From the NCBI RefSeq assembly GCF_022565915.1, contig NZ_JAJOYX010000002.1:186001-250000 (forward strand): a stretch of 64,000 bases of DNA. The letters are read 5' to 3'. This stretch comes from Nesterenkonia sp. LB17 (GTDB lineage Bacteria; Actinomycetota; Actinomycetes; Actinomycetales; Micrococcaceae). Under the pieces are notes generated by a model. That model saw nothing but the letters and a program-made list of their open reading frames with translations, was not told the origin of the DNA and made no database searches. How positions within the stretch are numbered: the first letter of the stretch is position 1; each line of letters opens with the position of its first letter. A program made the translations under genes and the position numbers. Positions 51,901-59,828 of the stretch are shown in pieces.

Positions 51901-52214
51901 TGCTGTCCCTGCGCAACGGCGCCACCGTCCGGGTCGCCGGGATCCGGGTGGCCACCCAGACCCCGCCGATGGCCTCGGGCAAACGGGTCGTGTTCATCAC
52001 CCTCGACGACGGCACCGGCTGCGTGGACCTGAGCTTCTTCGAGGAGGCCCAGCGCAACACCGGGGAGTGTCTCTTCGCGGCGAAGATGCTGATCGCCGAG
52101 GGCACCATTCGGCGCACCGGACCGCGGGCGGTCACCGTGCAGGCGACCCGCGCCTGGGATCTGCGTGGGGAGACCGTGCCGGGGCGGCTTCCCGCTGCAG
52201 CAGGCTCTGCTTGA
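48909..52214 (+). CDS. dnaE2: error-prone DNA polymerase III alpha subunit DnaE2
   Basis: A 1101-residue C-family polymerase. The N-terminal PHP domain has THLNVASSFSSHYG, LAITDRDGLYGAVK and LGVSLAVE. The palm follows, with FERFLSRRRSTLPDIDIDVE (catalytic Asp pair in PDIDID) and a third Asp region in FDKDDMDPMGFIKLDILGVR. GCFQIESPGQRE and PGPMGSGMVKPYLERRHG lie in the fingers. The C-terminal OB domain is around ATVRVAGIRVATQTPP. Length and the absence of a tau-binding tail fit DnaE2, the SOS-induced translesion polymerase acting with ImuA'/ImuB. The TTG start overlaps the DUF6504 stop. The last 83 bp overlap the convergent ogt gene. No imuA or imuB lies in this window. Confidence 0.94.
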   Translation: MTFTHLNVASSFSSHYGTNRPEELVAAAAADEMTALAITDRDGLYGAVKHLGACIDLGIAPILGVSLAVEDRGRAVVLASNASGGYAALCQLISRAHERPQGEAARVTLQDLAECGSPGEGQVRRRLFVLAGPESEIGAAAASRDYRSTRALLRQWREVLGEALRVEVVSHLAPPGEPLSTAHAVRMLSAAQVSRVTPVLTNAVRLLSTDEAATADVLDAVRVLSDLHSTSALQPTDQGWLKPAAEMKALAAEICAASSTPIPAEELLINTEALGRQCQLDPVTDMGWGQPKVPETSVIGIEGDPDEELRARCEAGLAEMLAQESAAEASAGQRSAGVARARLEHELSIIADLGFAPYFLTVAEVARLIREMGVRAAARGSAVSSLVVHALGISPIDPLQHGLIFERFLSRRRSTLPDIDIDVESSERHRIYRAVFRRFGAQRVTLMSMQNAYRIRGAVRDAGLALGLPEEEIDQLAEIMWRFPAREFRRALQEKPELQSLAERIETERSSGRQQLDLLVDLSERLDRLPRHISTHPCGVILGNDNLLKLTPVERSGVNGLPMSQFDKDDMDPMGFIKLDILGVRMQSAIAYALTELERTTGEVIDMVKDVDYADPATFAMIQSTHTLGCFQIESPGQRELIGKLVPKTLNDLVVDISLFRPGPMGSGMVKPYLERRHGYETVGYPHPDLAEILDETYGVVVFHEQVLRIFDTMTGCGLDVADELRRAMSKDKSGPVEIFFREETVKRGYSAAVIDRVWEILLSFGSFGFCKAHGAAFAVPTYQSAWLKTHHPAHFLCGLFEHDPGMYPLRLLVSEARRLKIPLLPMDVNRSTSSYHVEATSVAGLPVWGIRMSLIGLKGISKAELRRIEAEQPFASLADLRDRSRLKRSTLRDLAKVGALDCLLPEGRKNRKDLIQWVESTNLEYAKKLPVRQVQGQLSLPIGDVEIANMPTGAGELEAREIVTTELDLTSLDTSGHVMDFHHPVLQAAGVTFAEDLLSLRNGATVRVAGIRVATQTPPMASGKRVVFITLDDGTGCVDLSFFEEAQRNTGECLFAAKMLIAEGTIRRTGPRAVTVQATRAWDLRGETVPGRLPAAAGSA

Positions 52215-52728
52215 TCTGCACCCCGTAGCGGAAGCCGCCGAGCCCGCCGTCGGTGCGGATGACCCGATGGCAGGGCACGAACAGCGCCGCCGCGTTCATC
52301 GCGCAGGCCCCGGCCGCCGCTCGGACCGCCGCAGGACGTCCCGCTCGCTGGGCGTACCCGGCGTAGGTCAGCGGGGCTCCCGGCGCCACCTGGCGCAGCA
52401 CCTCCCAGGCGTGTTCACGGAAGGGTCCCGAGCGCTGCTGCACCGGGACGCTGTCCACGGCGGAGGTGTCACCGGCGTAATAGGCCTCCACCGCCTCGAC
52501 CGCCTGGTCCAGCACCGAAGGACCAGGTGGCTGCGGAGTCTCAGCATCCGGTGCGGGATTCCTGTGGCCGGTGCGTTCCCGCAGCTCGGGATGGATCAGC
52601 TCAACCAGGGAGGTGATATCCCAGGTCCATCCGGAGGCCAGGACGTGACTGTCATCAGACACCACGCTGAAAGGTCCATCGGGAGTTGTGAGACTGACAT
52701 GCTGCAATCTTGTGTCAAGGATTCTCAT
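52132..52728 (-). CDS. ogt: methylated-DNA--protein-cysteine methyltransferase
   Basis: Suicide DNA-repair protein of 198 residues that transfers alkyl groups from O6-alkylguanine to itself. The acceptor is Cys153 in VPCHRVIRTD, preceded by the helix RPAAVRAAAGACAMNAAALF that carries the Asn hinge/Arg finger region and by WEVLRQVAPGAPLTYAGYA. The N-terminal third is variable. The ATG at 52728 overlaps the ada-alkA 3' end by 14 nt, so both repair genes form one unit. The C-terminal ~20 residues (Arg/Pro-rich) overlap the end of dnaE2 on the other strand. Confidence 0.92.
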   Translation of the reverse strand: MRILDTRLQHVSLTTPDGPFSVVSDDSHVLASGWTWDITSLVELIHPELRERTGHRNPAPDAETPQPPGPSVLDQAVEAVEAYYAGDTSAVDSVPVQQRSGPFREHAWEVLRQVAPGAPLTYAGYAQRAGRPAAVRAAAGACAMNAAALFVPCHRVIRTDGGLGGFRYGVQIKQSLLQREAAPARSPHADPRRGSPAR

Positions 52729-54448
52729 GCTGAAGAGTCCTTTCAGGCATGACGTGGTGGGTGTGAGCTGGTGGGGTGGCTGCCGCCTGCCACAGATGCA
52801 TCGCGGCGTAGGACCGCCAGGGCGACCAGCGCCGGGCATGAGACTCCAGAGTTCGATGCGCGGCAGCCTTGTTCAGCCCCGGCTCCAGCAGGCCGAGCTT
52901 CTTGGCGCCGTTGAGCAGGACGACGTCGCCGGTCATCCAGACATCAGGGTCGCCCAGCACGCGCAGCATCAGGTAGGAGGCGGTCCACTGCCCGATGCCC
53001 GGCATGGCGGTGAGCTGATCATGCAGCTCCCGGGTGTCTGCCCCCTGGTGCACGCCGAGCGCTCCGCTGGTCAGGGCCGCCGCCGCGGTGCGCACGGTGG
53101 TGATGGAGCGGGCGGGCAGTCGCAGCGGCCGTTCCGGGTCCAGGGCTGGCGGGGCGGAACCGGCGCGCGACGGCGGCGCCGAGACCCCGGCGGAGATCTG
53201 CTCCGCGGTGGGGAACAGCCGGGACAGCCCCGCGAAGGACGACGCGTGCTCGGTGCCCAGCGCGTCGACGAGCCGGCTCAGATGCGTGCGGGCGGCCGCC
53301 ACCGAGATCTGTTGGCCCACGATGGCGCGGATCAGGTATTCCGGGCCATCGGCGGTGCCAGGGATCCGCAGCCCGGGGGAGCGGGCGACCAGGGGAGCCA
53401 GCGCGGGGTCGGTGGAGAGTGCGGCGCCGACGGCGAGCGGGTCGGCGTCGAGGTCGAAGAGCCGACGCGCCACGGCGACGGCGGCGGGAATATCCGCCCA
53501 GGCGCTGAGTTCACACTCCAGGTGCAGTCGCCAGTGCACGCATGAGGGTGCAGGGTCGTCCCGGGCTTGGCCTGGGCTGGCCGGGGTTGCGGTGACCTGG
53601 ATCGCGGCCGGTCCGTGGGCCAGCCGCAGGGTGCGCGCGTAGACCAGCGCCTCGCCGTCGAGCTGGGTGAACTCCACACCGGGGATCGCACGTTCAGCCA
53701 GGAAGGTGAAGAGCGCCACCGCGTTGAAGGGGTCCCGCACCGGCAGGGCGAGGCGCAGGGCAAGGCGCTGAGCAGGAGGCGAATCGGCGCCGAACGGGCG
53801 GACCAGACTCGATTCGGTGAACCCGCTGGACCCGCCGGCTTCTGCGGACTCCCGGGCGGTGCCGGCGGACCGGTGGGCTCGCTGGCGGATCTCCCGGGGC
53901 GCCGCGCCGAGGACACTTCGCGCCGTGTCGTTGAACTGGCGCACCGAGGAGAACCCGGAAGCGAAGGCGATCTCGGTGATCGGCAGGGACGTGCCGACCA
54001 GCAGACTGCGAGCCAGGTGGATCCGGTGGGCCCGGGCCAGCGCCAGTGGTCCCGCCCCCAGTTCGGCGCTCAGGGTTCGGTGCAGGTGACGGCTGCTGTA
54101 ACCGAGCCGTGCACTGAGGGCCTCCACTCCGCCGTCGTTCATCGTGCCTTCGCGGATCAGCCGCATGGCGCGGCCGGCCAGGTCTTGGCGAGTGTTCCAC
54201 TCCGGGGTGCCCGGGGCAGCCTCGGGCAGGCACCGTTTGCAGGCCCGGTAGCCGTGCTCGTGTGCGGCGGCGGAGGTGGAGTAGAAGGTGATGTTCTCAG
54301 GCTTCGGGGTCTGCGCCGGGCAGGAGGGGCGGCAGTAGATCCTCGTGGAGGAGACCGCGGTGTAGAACTGCCCGTCGAAGCGGCGATCCCGGGACCTCAC
54401 GGCCCGGTAGCGGCGCTCGAATACTTCCTCCTGGTCCATGTCTTCCAT
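52715..54448 (-). CDS. alkA: bifunctional Ada-AlkA: methylphosphotriester sensor, AraC regulator and DNA-3-methyladenine glycosylase
   Basis: A 577-residue fusion. Residues ~10-80 are the Ada zinc domain with Cys in STRIYCRPSC (Cys39 and Cys43) and YRACKRCLPE completing the Cys4 site. Residues ~90-190 are an AraC-type HTH (LSARLGYSSRHLHR, ITEIAFASGFSSVRQFNDTA). An AlkA N-terminal domain (about 215-310) follows, and then the HhH-GPD glycosylase: IIGQQISVAAARTHLSRLV, LTAMPGIGQWTASYLMLRVL and catalytic Asp in GDPDVWMTGD. It senses methylated phosphates, then activates repair genes, and it removes alkylated bases itself. ATG 54448 or 54439 may be used. It is followed by ogt with a 14-nt overlap. 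Confidence 0.92.
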   Translation of the reverse strand: MEDMDQEEVFERRYRAVRSRDRRFDGQFYTAVSSTRIYCRPSCPAQTPKPENITFYSTSAAAHEHGYRACKRCLPEAAPGTPEWNTRQDLAGRAMRLIREGTMNDGGVEALSARLGYSSRHLHRTLSAELGAGPLALARAHRIHLARSLLVGTSLPITEIAFASGFSSVRQFNDTARSVLGAAPREIRQRAHRSAGTARESAEAGGSSGFTESSLVRPFGADSPPAQRLALRLALPVRDPFNAVALFTFLAERAIPGVEFTQLDGEALVYARTLRLAHGPAAIQVTATPASPGQARDDPAPSCVHWRLHLECELSAWADIPAAVAVARRLFDLDADPLAVGAALSTDPALAPLVARSPGLRIPGTADGPEYLIRAIVGQQISVAAARTHLSRLVDALGTEHASSFAGLSRLFPTAEQISAGVSAPPSRAGSAPPALDPERPLRLPARSITTVRTAAAALTSGALGVHQGADTRELHDQLTAMPGIGQWTASYLMLRVLGDPDVWMTGDVVLLNGAKKLGLLEPGLNKAAAHRTLESHARRWSPWRSYAAMHLWQAAATPPAHTHHVMPERTLQHENP

Positions 54449-54472
54449 TCCACCTCTCGCGCACGCGGAAAG

Positions 54473-54816
54473 CTAGCGGGAATCGGACCTGGCCGTGGCC
54501 TTGCCCGATCCTGCGCGGAGGAACACGCGGGGCAGCGCCGTGAGGGCCAGGCAGCTCACCGCATCGACGAAGGGACTGACCTCGAGACACCCCTCGGAGA
54601 GCACCGCTGGACTGAACTGCATGACGTAGAAGACGGTGAAGAATATGCCCACCACTGCGCCTGTCGGAGCGTCGCCTCCTGTCCCTGCCCCGCCCCAGCT
54701 CCCGCGCGACGCAAAGGCACAGGCTCGCTGGAAGCCTTGGGCGAGGCCAGCTGCTGCGGCGACTTCGGAGCCGCTTCGGAGAAGGTCCGATCATCTCTGC
54801 GGTCGCTGTTGGTCAT
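54473..54816 (-). pseudogene. small membrane protein coupled to the DMT gene, apparent frameshift
   Basis: ATG 54816 has a good AGGAG and overlaps the DMT transporter stop by 4 nt (ATGA), so translation here is expected. The product begins MTNSDRRDDRTFSEAAPKSP and runs into Arg/Gly-rich sequence, while the next frame from about 54690 downward encodes a clear hydrophobic protein (VVGIFFTVFYVMQFSPAVL, VDAVSCLALTALPRVFL) ending at 54473. The total is not a multiple of three. A single frameshift between about 54665 and 54700 (G-rich) would join them. It is either a damaged gene or a sequencing error. Confidence 0.45.
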
Positions 54817-55784
54817 GTTTGCTCCTCTGGTGGTCTGAAGGTTTCACGCAGTCCCTCGCGGCTGCTGGGATGCGCCAGTCTGTGAGTCCGGCTCCGCGAA
54901 AGGGGTGGGCGCCTGCCCGCCCGGGTGGTGATGAAGACCCCCAGAACGACGACGAGCGCACCGGTGATCTTGGGCAGCGTCAGCTGGGCGTCGAGCCACA
55001 GCACCGCGCCGGCCATCGTGGCGACCGGAAGGAAGTTCAAGAAGATGGAGGCGCGGGAGGCACCGAGCTGCTGGACCGCGCGGTTGTAGAAGAACAGGGC
55101 GAGCAGGCCGGGAAAGACTCCCAGGTAGATCAGACCCGGAAGGTGTTCGGCCGCGCTGAAGGCCGGCACCCCGAGCACCGCCCATTCGATGACGACCAAC
55201 GGCGCCAGGATCACCGCGGCGAGCCCGGTCATCACCAGAAGCACGCTGAAGGTGGGAAACAGACTGAGGTAGCGCGTGACGGCCAGCGAATAGACCGCCC
55301 AGGACGCGACCGCCCCGATCATGATTCCGTCACCGATGTTCCACTCCAGCTGTGCCAGGGCGAAGATCTGACCATCGGTGATCACCCACAGCGCCCCGAG
55401 GATCGACAGCGCCAACCCTGACCATTGCAGCGCATACAGCCTTTCCCGCAGCACCAGGGCGCTCAGCGCCAGAGTCAGCGCGGGAATCAGGGTCTCCAGC
55501 ACCGAGACATTCGTCGAGGAGGTGAACTGGAGAGCGGCGTAGATGAAGGTGTTGAAGAACGCGACGCCGGTCAGGGTGAGCAGCAGCAGCGGCTTCCACT
55601 CGTGGAGGAACAGGCCTCTGGATCGCCACGCCGTCCTGGCCGCCAGAGGCACGAGGCAGAGAAAAGCGACGGCCAGTCGGGAAAACGCGATGGTCAGCGG
55701 CGGCAGATCGTTGAGCGCCTCTCCGACCAGAATGTTTCCCGCGTAGAAGATCACGACCATGACCATCAACAGGTAGGGGAGCAT
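54813..55784 (-). CDS. DMT superfamily (EamA) transporter
   Basis: A 323-residue protein with ten hydrophobic helices in two EamA repeats. Repeat 1 starts MVVIFYAGNILVGEALNDLP and includes PLTIAFSRLAVAFL and LTGVAFFNTFIYAALQFTSS. Repeat 2 includes GDGIMIGAVASWAVYSLAVT and AVQQLGASRASIFLNFLPVA. Members export metabolites such as amino acids; the substrate is unknown. It is coupled by a 4-nt overlap to a small membrane gene downstream. Confidence 0.9.
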   Translation of the reverse strand: MLPYLLMVMVVIFYAGNILVGEALNDLPPLTIAFSRLAVAFLCLVPLAARTAWRSRGLFLHEWKPLLLLTLTGVAFFNTFIYAALQFTSSTNVSVLETLIPALTLALSALVLRERLYALQWSGLALSILGALWVITDGQIFALAQLEWNIGDGIMIGAVASWAVYSLAVTRYLSLFPTFSVLLVMTGLAAVILAPLVVIEWAVLGVPAFSAAEHLPGLIYLGVFPGLLALFFYNRAVQQLGASRASIFLNFLPVATMAGAVLWLDAQLTLPKITGALVVVLGVFITTRAGRRPPLSRSRTHRLAHPSSREGLRETFRPPEEQT

Positions 55785-55879
55785 CAGAGTGGTTCCTGGT
55801 CGATGATCGAGGGCGGAGGCGTGGTCCGGTGTCGGAACACCGGCGAGGTCAGGTACTCAGACTATCGCCGTGGTGACCT

Positions 55880-56116
55880 TCAGCTCGCTGTCACGAGGCG
55901 CCGGCGAATCTCCTCCGCCACGGCCTCAGAGTCATGGGCGCTCAACAGACAGGTCTTGCGCGCATCGCGGACTTCGATGAATGGCCCACCGACGAGGAGC
56001 CCTGCTTTCCCATCTGCGAGAACGCGATACCCGGCTCCCTCGGCGAATCCTGTCTCAGGACCCTCTTCGACCGAGAGGATCTCGACCCAGGCAATGCTCA
56101 CACGGGAGATCTCCAT
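55880..56116 (-). CDS. small hypothetical protein
   Basis: A 78-residue frame with actinobacterial codon usage and a plausible alternating strand pattern (SRVSIAWVEILSVEE, GYRVLADGKAGLLVGG, IEVRDARKTCLLSAHDSEAV) ending in a helix. I do not recognise the family and the ribosome-binding site is weak. It sits between the DMT gene and the ATP-grasp gene, same strand. Confidence 0.45.
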   Translation of the reverse strand: MEISRVSIAWVEILSVEEGPETGFAEGAGYRVLADGKAGLLVGGPFIEVRDARKTCLLSAHDSEAVAEEIRRRLVTAS

Positions 56117-56170
56117 GCAGCGGGCGGTCAGTCCCTCATCACGGGCTGTGATCGTGACCCGCCAGCTGAG

Positions 56171-57319
56171 CTACCGGCGGAGCCTTCTATAGACTTTTCC
56201 GACGATCTTCCGAAGTCCTGGCGGAAGTTGTGGACGGCGCGCTAAGGCCCGCCGTCCGGCGGAGCTGTGTGCCTCGGACAGGTAGTCATTGATCGCCTTG
56301 TCTCCACCGTCTTCCATCAAGCTCTTCTGCGCCTGTGCCAGCCGGAATCCTCCGAGGCTGCCTCGGTGATAGAGAAACTTGGCGAAGCGCTGGTACTGCT
56401 GAAGGCTGATCCGTGGATGTGCAGCCAGGACCTCAGCGTTGGTGGACTGCAGCAGAGTGCTCCAGCTTCGCCGGGGTTCGACGGCCTCCCCCTTCAGGGT
56501 CTTCTCCGCATCGGCGAACAGCGCATCGAAGTAGTCGAGCACCTCTTGGCTGTAGGTGATCGTGCGTTTGAACTCCGCCCCTGATGAGAACGTGAATTCG
56601 CCGAAGTACGGGCCGTCGTCGGTGTCGTAGAGGTCGACTCTGACGAACGGGGCATCGGTCATCTTCGCGAGCTCGATGGCCCACCGGGAGAGCATCACCG
56701 CAGAGCGCGGGACCACCGGAACTCCTGGCTGCAGGTCCTTCGGCTTGAAGATGTAGTCCCGCCCTGCGACGAGTGGCTTCAGATCTCCGTCCAGCTTGAC
56801 CATGCGGGGCGGTGAGTAGTTCCGGTCGATCTGCGCGACCATGCCGATCTGTCCCTGGAACATGTAGAACTTGTAGTCGAAGGGCACCGCACCGGGCTGG
56901 GCTCCGCGAAGGAGCTCCTCCACGATCCATTCGGCCTTCTTGCCTGGGAATGCTGTCGCTACCGAATCCTGCTTCTCCCGAATTCCCTCAAGCGTCCATT
57001 CGCGCAGAGCCATATGGTCGTAGTACAGGTCCGCGTCGATGCGTTCGAGCAGCATGACTCCCTTGGCTGACCAGCCATTCGCGAATTTGAGCGCCACCCG
57101 GTCCCCGAGGACGTCTGAGGTGATCTGATTCGTGGAGGTGAGGACCGCGTGCTGCTTGGGCAATCCGATTCGTTCCCCGCCGAGAGTCTTCTCCGCGAGA
57201 AGCTGATGAACGTAGGTCTTGTTCGATAGGTCACGACGATGCTGGGAGCCGCGGTTCCAAAACTCGGCCGTCACGAAATTCAAAAAGGGTGATTTCGTAT
57301 CGGTTATGGCGGATGTCAT
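56171..57319 (-). CDS. TupA-like ATP-grasp protein
   Basis: About 382 residues with the pattern of TupA-like (teichuronopeptide biosynthesis) ATP-grasp enzymes: NKTYVHQLLAEKTLGGERIG, VALKFANGWSAKGVMLLERI, WIVEELLRGAQPGAVPFDYK, FYMFQGQIGMVAQIDR, and FVRVDLYDTDDGPYFGEFTF followed by GAEF with metal-binding acidic residues. ATP-grasp enzymes ligate carboxylates to amines, and TupA adds amino acids to a cell-wall polymer in Bacillus. No polysaccharide or glycosyltransferase genes are nearby. The start at ATG 57319 is favoured by homology; ATG 57400 is in frame and possible. Confidence 0.8.
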   Translation of the reverse strand: MTSAITDTKSPFLNFVTAEFWNRGSQHRRDLSNKTYVHQLLAEKTLGGERIGLPKQHAVLTSTNQITSDVLGDRVALKFANGWSAKGVMLLERIDADLYYDHMALREWTLEGIREKQDSVATAFPGKKAEWIVEELLRGAQPGAVPFDYKFYMFQGQIGMVAQIDRNYSPPRMVKLDGDLKPLVAGRDYIFKPKDLQPGVPVVPRSAVMLSRWAIELAKMTDAPFVRVDLYDTDDGPYFGEFTFSSGAEFKRTITYSQEVLDYFDALFADAEKTLKGEAVEPRRSWSTLLQSTNAEVLAAHPRISLQQYQRFAKFLYHRGSLGGFRLAQAQKSLMEDGGDKAINDYLSEAHSSAGRRALARRPQLPPGLRKIVGKVYRRLRR

Positions 57320-58173
57320 GTAGGGGTACCGGTTCTTTGCGCGTCGTGATGAGTCAGCCCTGAGAGCTGCTGGTCGATTTCCACCACCGAAGTGGTGCAT
57401 GGGCCGCGATCCTGCCCGCGCGTGATCTGAGGATCAGGTTGTCAGGGGTTCTAGGATGCAGCTCCCGCTTTTCTGCGGTTTCAACCGTATATGTGAGTGG
57501 GCTCATCTGCGTTTCTGTGACGCCGAAGTACACGTTGTGGTCGCGATTAGTGATCCCGTAGTGGGGTCATTTCCAACAGCGAGTCCTGTTCCGTGCTTCA
57601 GAAGTCTAGATCGGCTTCTGCGGCTGCTTGTTCATTGCGGTCCCGACGGCGTCGAAGCTCAGAAGGGCAGACGCGCAATCTCGATCTGGGACTGAGCGGC
57701 CAGCCGCTTGGTGGTTCGTGTCTGAGTGTCTGGGCGCAGTCGTCAGGAGACCAGCCTTGCAGCCCATCTGGCTGGGCCTTCGCGCCCCGCGAGCCGGCCC
57801 CCTCCTCCGACAGGTTGCGGTCACCGACGGGGTAGACCACATGTTCGTGGATCTACCGGACGGGCGCATGCACTTCGCCGCAATCACCCGGACCCGCCGC
57901 GGCCAAGACATCTTGGCGCGGCTCGACACTCTCGAGCCTGAGCTCCTTGCGCTCTACGTGGCACTGTCGCGCGATGCAGAGCTCTCGAAGGCTGCGGCGC
58001 CGCGGGCGTCGGATTTCCTCCCCACGAGACCCGCCGGCTCTTCGCAGACCCCATCGCCATCGGTGCGGACGCGAGGTCGGCGGTGGTCGAGGGCGCGGGT
58101 CCCTTCAACGTCGGTGAAGACCCGGAGGCCACGACAATTGCCCTCCGAACCCCCGATCTGGAAAGCTCAGAGC
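57320..58173. other. gap with coding-like but unassigned sequence
   Basis: About 850 bp. The first 100 bp are the leader of the ATP-grasp gene, and 57420-57600 is comparatively AT-rich. From about 57630 a plus frame stays open and runs straight into the SRAP gene; its product (FVDLPDGRMHFAAITRTRRG, LDTLEPELLALYVALSRDAE) looks protein-like. A second plus frame at about 57985-58210 (ETRRLFADPIAIGADARSAV) also looks coding and is offset. Neither belongs to a family I recognise. The pattern suggests a decayed gene upstream of SRAP. Confidence 0.35.
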
Positions 58174-58950
58174 ATGTGTGGACGCTACGTCATGGCCAAG
58201 GACACCGGTGATCTGGCCGATGATCTGAACCGGGCGCGGCTCGGGCCGGTGCAGCCGCCGGCTTTCGAGATCGCGCCGAATTGGAACGTCGCCCCGACCT
58301 CCACGGTGCCCATCCTGGTGGAGCGCTATGACGACGCCGGGGAGCTCTTGCGTGAACTCCACCCTGCTCGCTGGGGACTGCTTCCGGTCTGGGCCAAGGA
58401 CATGACATTCAGCTCCCGGACCTTCAATGCCCGTTCCGAGACTGTCGCTTCCAAACCCAGCTTCCGCTCGGCGGCGAAATCTCGGCGCTGTGCGGTCCCC
58501 GCCGAGGCCTACTACGAGTGGAAGGCGCAGGGAGCGAAGAAGCGACCGCATGCGATCCGTTCCGCTGATGGCTCACCTCTGGTCTTCGCCGGACTCTACG
58601 AATGGTGGAAGGACAAGAACGCCGAGGCCCGCGGCGAGTCCGACCCCTGGATCCTCTCCTGCACCATCCTCACCGGGCCCTCCCCGGAGACCACCGACGA
58701 CGGTGTGCTCAGCGAGCTCGCCGCGCTGCATGACCGCATCCCCCTGGCGATGACCGAGGAGTTCGCCGCTCAGTGGATCCACCCGGGGGAGAAGACGCCT
58801 GAGGAGCTCGAGGTGCTGCTTGAGCAGCTGCGCGGGGAGATCCCCGAGGCCGCCTCGGGCTGGGAGATCTACGAGGTGGACCCGGCGGTAGGCAACGTGC
58901 GCAACAACGGACCCCAACTCTTGGAACCTACACCGACTCTGTGGAGATGA
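58174..58950 (+). CDS. SOS response-associated peptidase (SRAP, HMCES/YedK family)
   Basis: A 258-residue SRAP-domain protein. Cys2 follows the initiator Met (MCGRYVMAKD) and forms the thiazolidine link to abasic sites in single-stranded DNA. Other conserved parts are NWNVAPTSTVPIL, LHPARWGLLPVWAKD, FNARSETVASKPSFR, RRCAVPAEAYYEWK (active-site Glu) and LHDRIPLAM (conserved His). The start must be ATG 58174 because Cys2 has to become N-terminal. The protein shields abasic sites at forks. It lies 6 kb from dnaE2 and ada-alkA. I see no SOS box directly upstream. Confidence 0.93.
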   Translation: MCGRYVMAKDTGDLADDLNRARLGPVQPPAFEIAPNWNVAPTSTVPILVERYDDAGELLRELHPARWGLLPVWAKDMTFSSRTFNARSETVASKPSFRSAAKSRRCAVPAEAYYEWKAQGAKKRPHAIRSADGSPLVFAGLYEWWKDKNAEARGESDPWILSCTILTGPSPETTDDGVLSELAALHDRIPLAMTEEFAAQWIHPGEKTPEELEVLLEQLRGEIPEAASGWEIYEVDPAVGNVRNNGPQLLEPTPTLWR

Positions 58951-59027
58951 ACGTGCGGTGATCCGCCTTGGCGTCACCACGGCTCCGCCGCAGCGACAAG
59001 CACCCCCGGGAACAGCAGGAGCAGACC

Positions 59028-59828
59028 ATGATTGCGTTGGACCTCACCGGCAAGACAGCCTTCGTGAGTGGTTCCACTCAGGGCATCGGCTTCGCAATAG
59101 CGAAGCGGCTCGCCGAGGCCGGAGCTCGCGTGGGGATCAACGGCCGCAGCGCCCACAAGGTGGAGGCCGCCATCCTCATTCTCGCCAAGGACGGTCTGCC
59201 CGAAGAGCTTCTCATCGGCGCACCCGGGGATGTGACCACGGATGAGGGGTTGACCGAAGCCCTCGGGGCCGTCGGCGAGGTAGACATTCTGGTCAACAAC
59301 CTCGGCATCTTCGGCGCCCAGCCGGCCCTGGAGATCCCCGATGCCGACTGGCAGCGGTTCTGGGAGGTCAACGTCCTCTCCGCGGTTCGGCTGATCCGCG
59401 CCACACTGCCGAAGATGATGGCCCGCGGCTGGGGCCGAGTCGTGAACATCGCCAGTGATTCCGCCGTCGTGATCCCCGCCGAGATGATCCACTACGGAGC
59501 CACCAAATCGGCGCTGCTTGCCGTCTCGCGCGGTTTCGCGAAAGAAGCTGCCGGATCTGGTGTGACGGTGAACTCGGTGTTGGCAGGGCCCACCCTCACT
59601 GCAGGCATCGAAGACTTCGTCTACCAGCTGGTGGATTCATCCAAGTCCTGGGCCGAAGCGCAGCGAGAGTTCATGCAGGAACACCGCGCCCAGTCGCTGC
59701 TGCACCGACTCATCGAACCCGAGGAGATCGGGAACATGGTCGCCTATCTCGCCTCACCGCTGGCCTCGGCCACCACCGGTGGCGCGCTGCGGGTCGACGG
59801 TGGTTACGTCGATTCGATCCTGCCGTGA
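59028..59828 (+). CDS. SDR family oxidoreductase
   Basis: A 266-residue classical SDR. VSGSTQGIGFAIAKRLAEAG binds the cofactor (TGxxxGIG as SGSTQGIG). LVNNLGIFG is the NNxG motif, VNIASDSAVVIP contains the catalytic Ser, and Y-x3-K is in HYGATKSALLAVSRGFAKEA. LASATTGGALRVDGGYVDSI closes the domain. ATG 59028 has AGGAG 7-11 nt upstream. The substrate is not determinable. A short frame overlaps its stop (GTGA). Confidence 0.9.
   Translation: MIALDLTGKTAFVSGSTQGIGFAIAKRLAEAGARVGINGRSAHKVEAAILILAKDGLPEELLIGAPGDVTTDEGLTEALGAVGEVDILVNNLGIFGAQPALEIPDADWQRFWEVNVLSAVRLIRATLPKMMARGWGRVVNIASDSAVVIPAEMIHYGATKSALLAVSRGFAKEAAGSGVTVNSVLAGPTLTAGIEDFVYQLVDSSKSWAEAQREFMQEHRAQSLLHRLIEPEEIGNMVAYLASPLASATTGGALRVDGGYVDSILP

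Noticed and set aside
57628-58173. N-terminal extension of the SRAP gene
   Set aside because: The SRAP catalytic Cys must be residue 2, so translation has to start at ATG 58174; the upstream open frame is not part of the protein.
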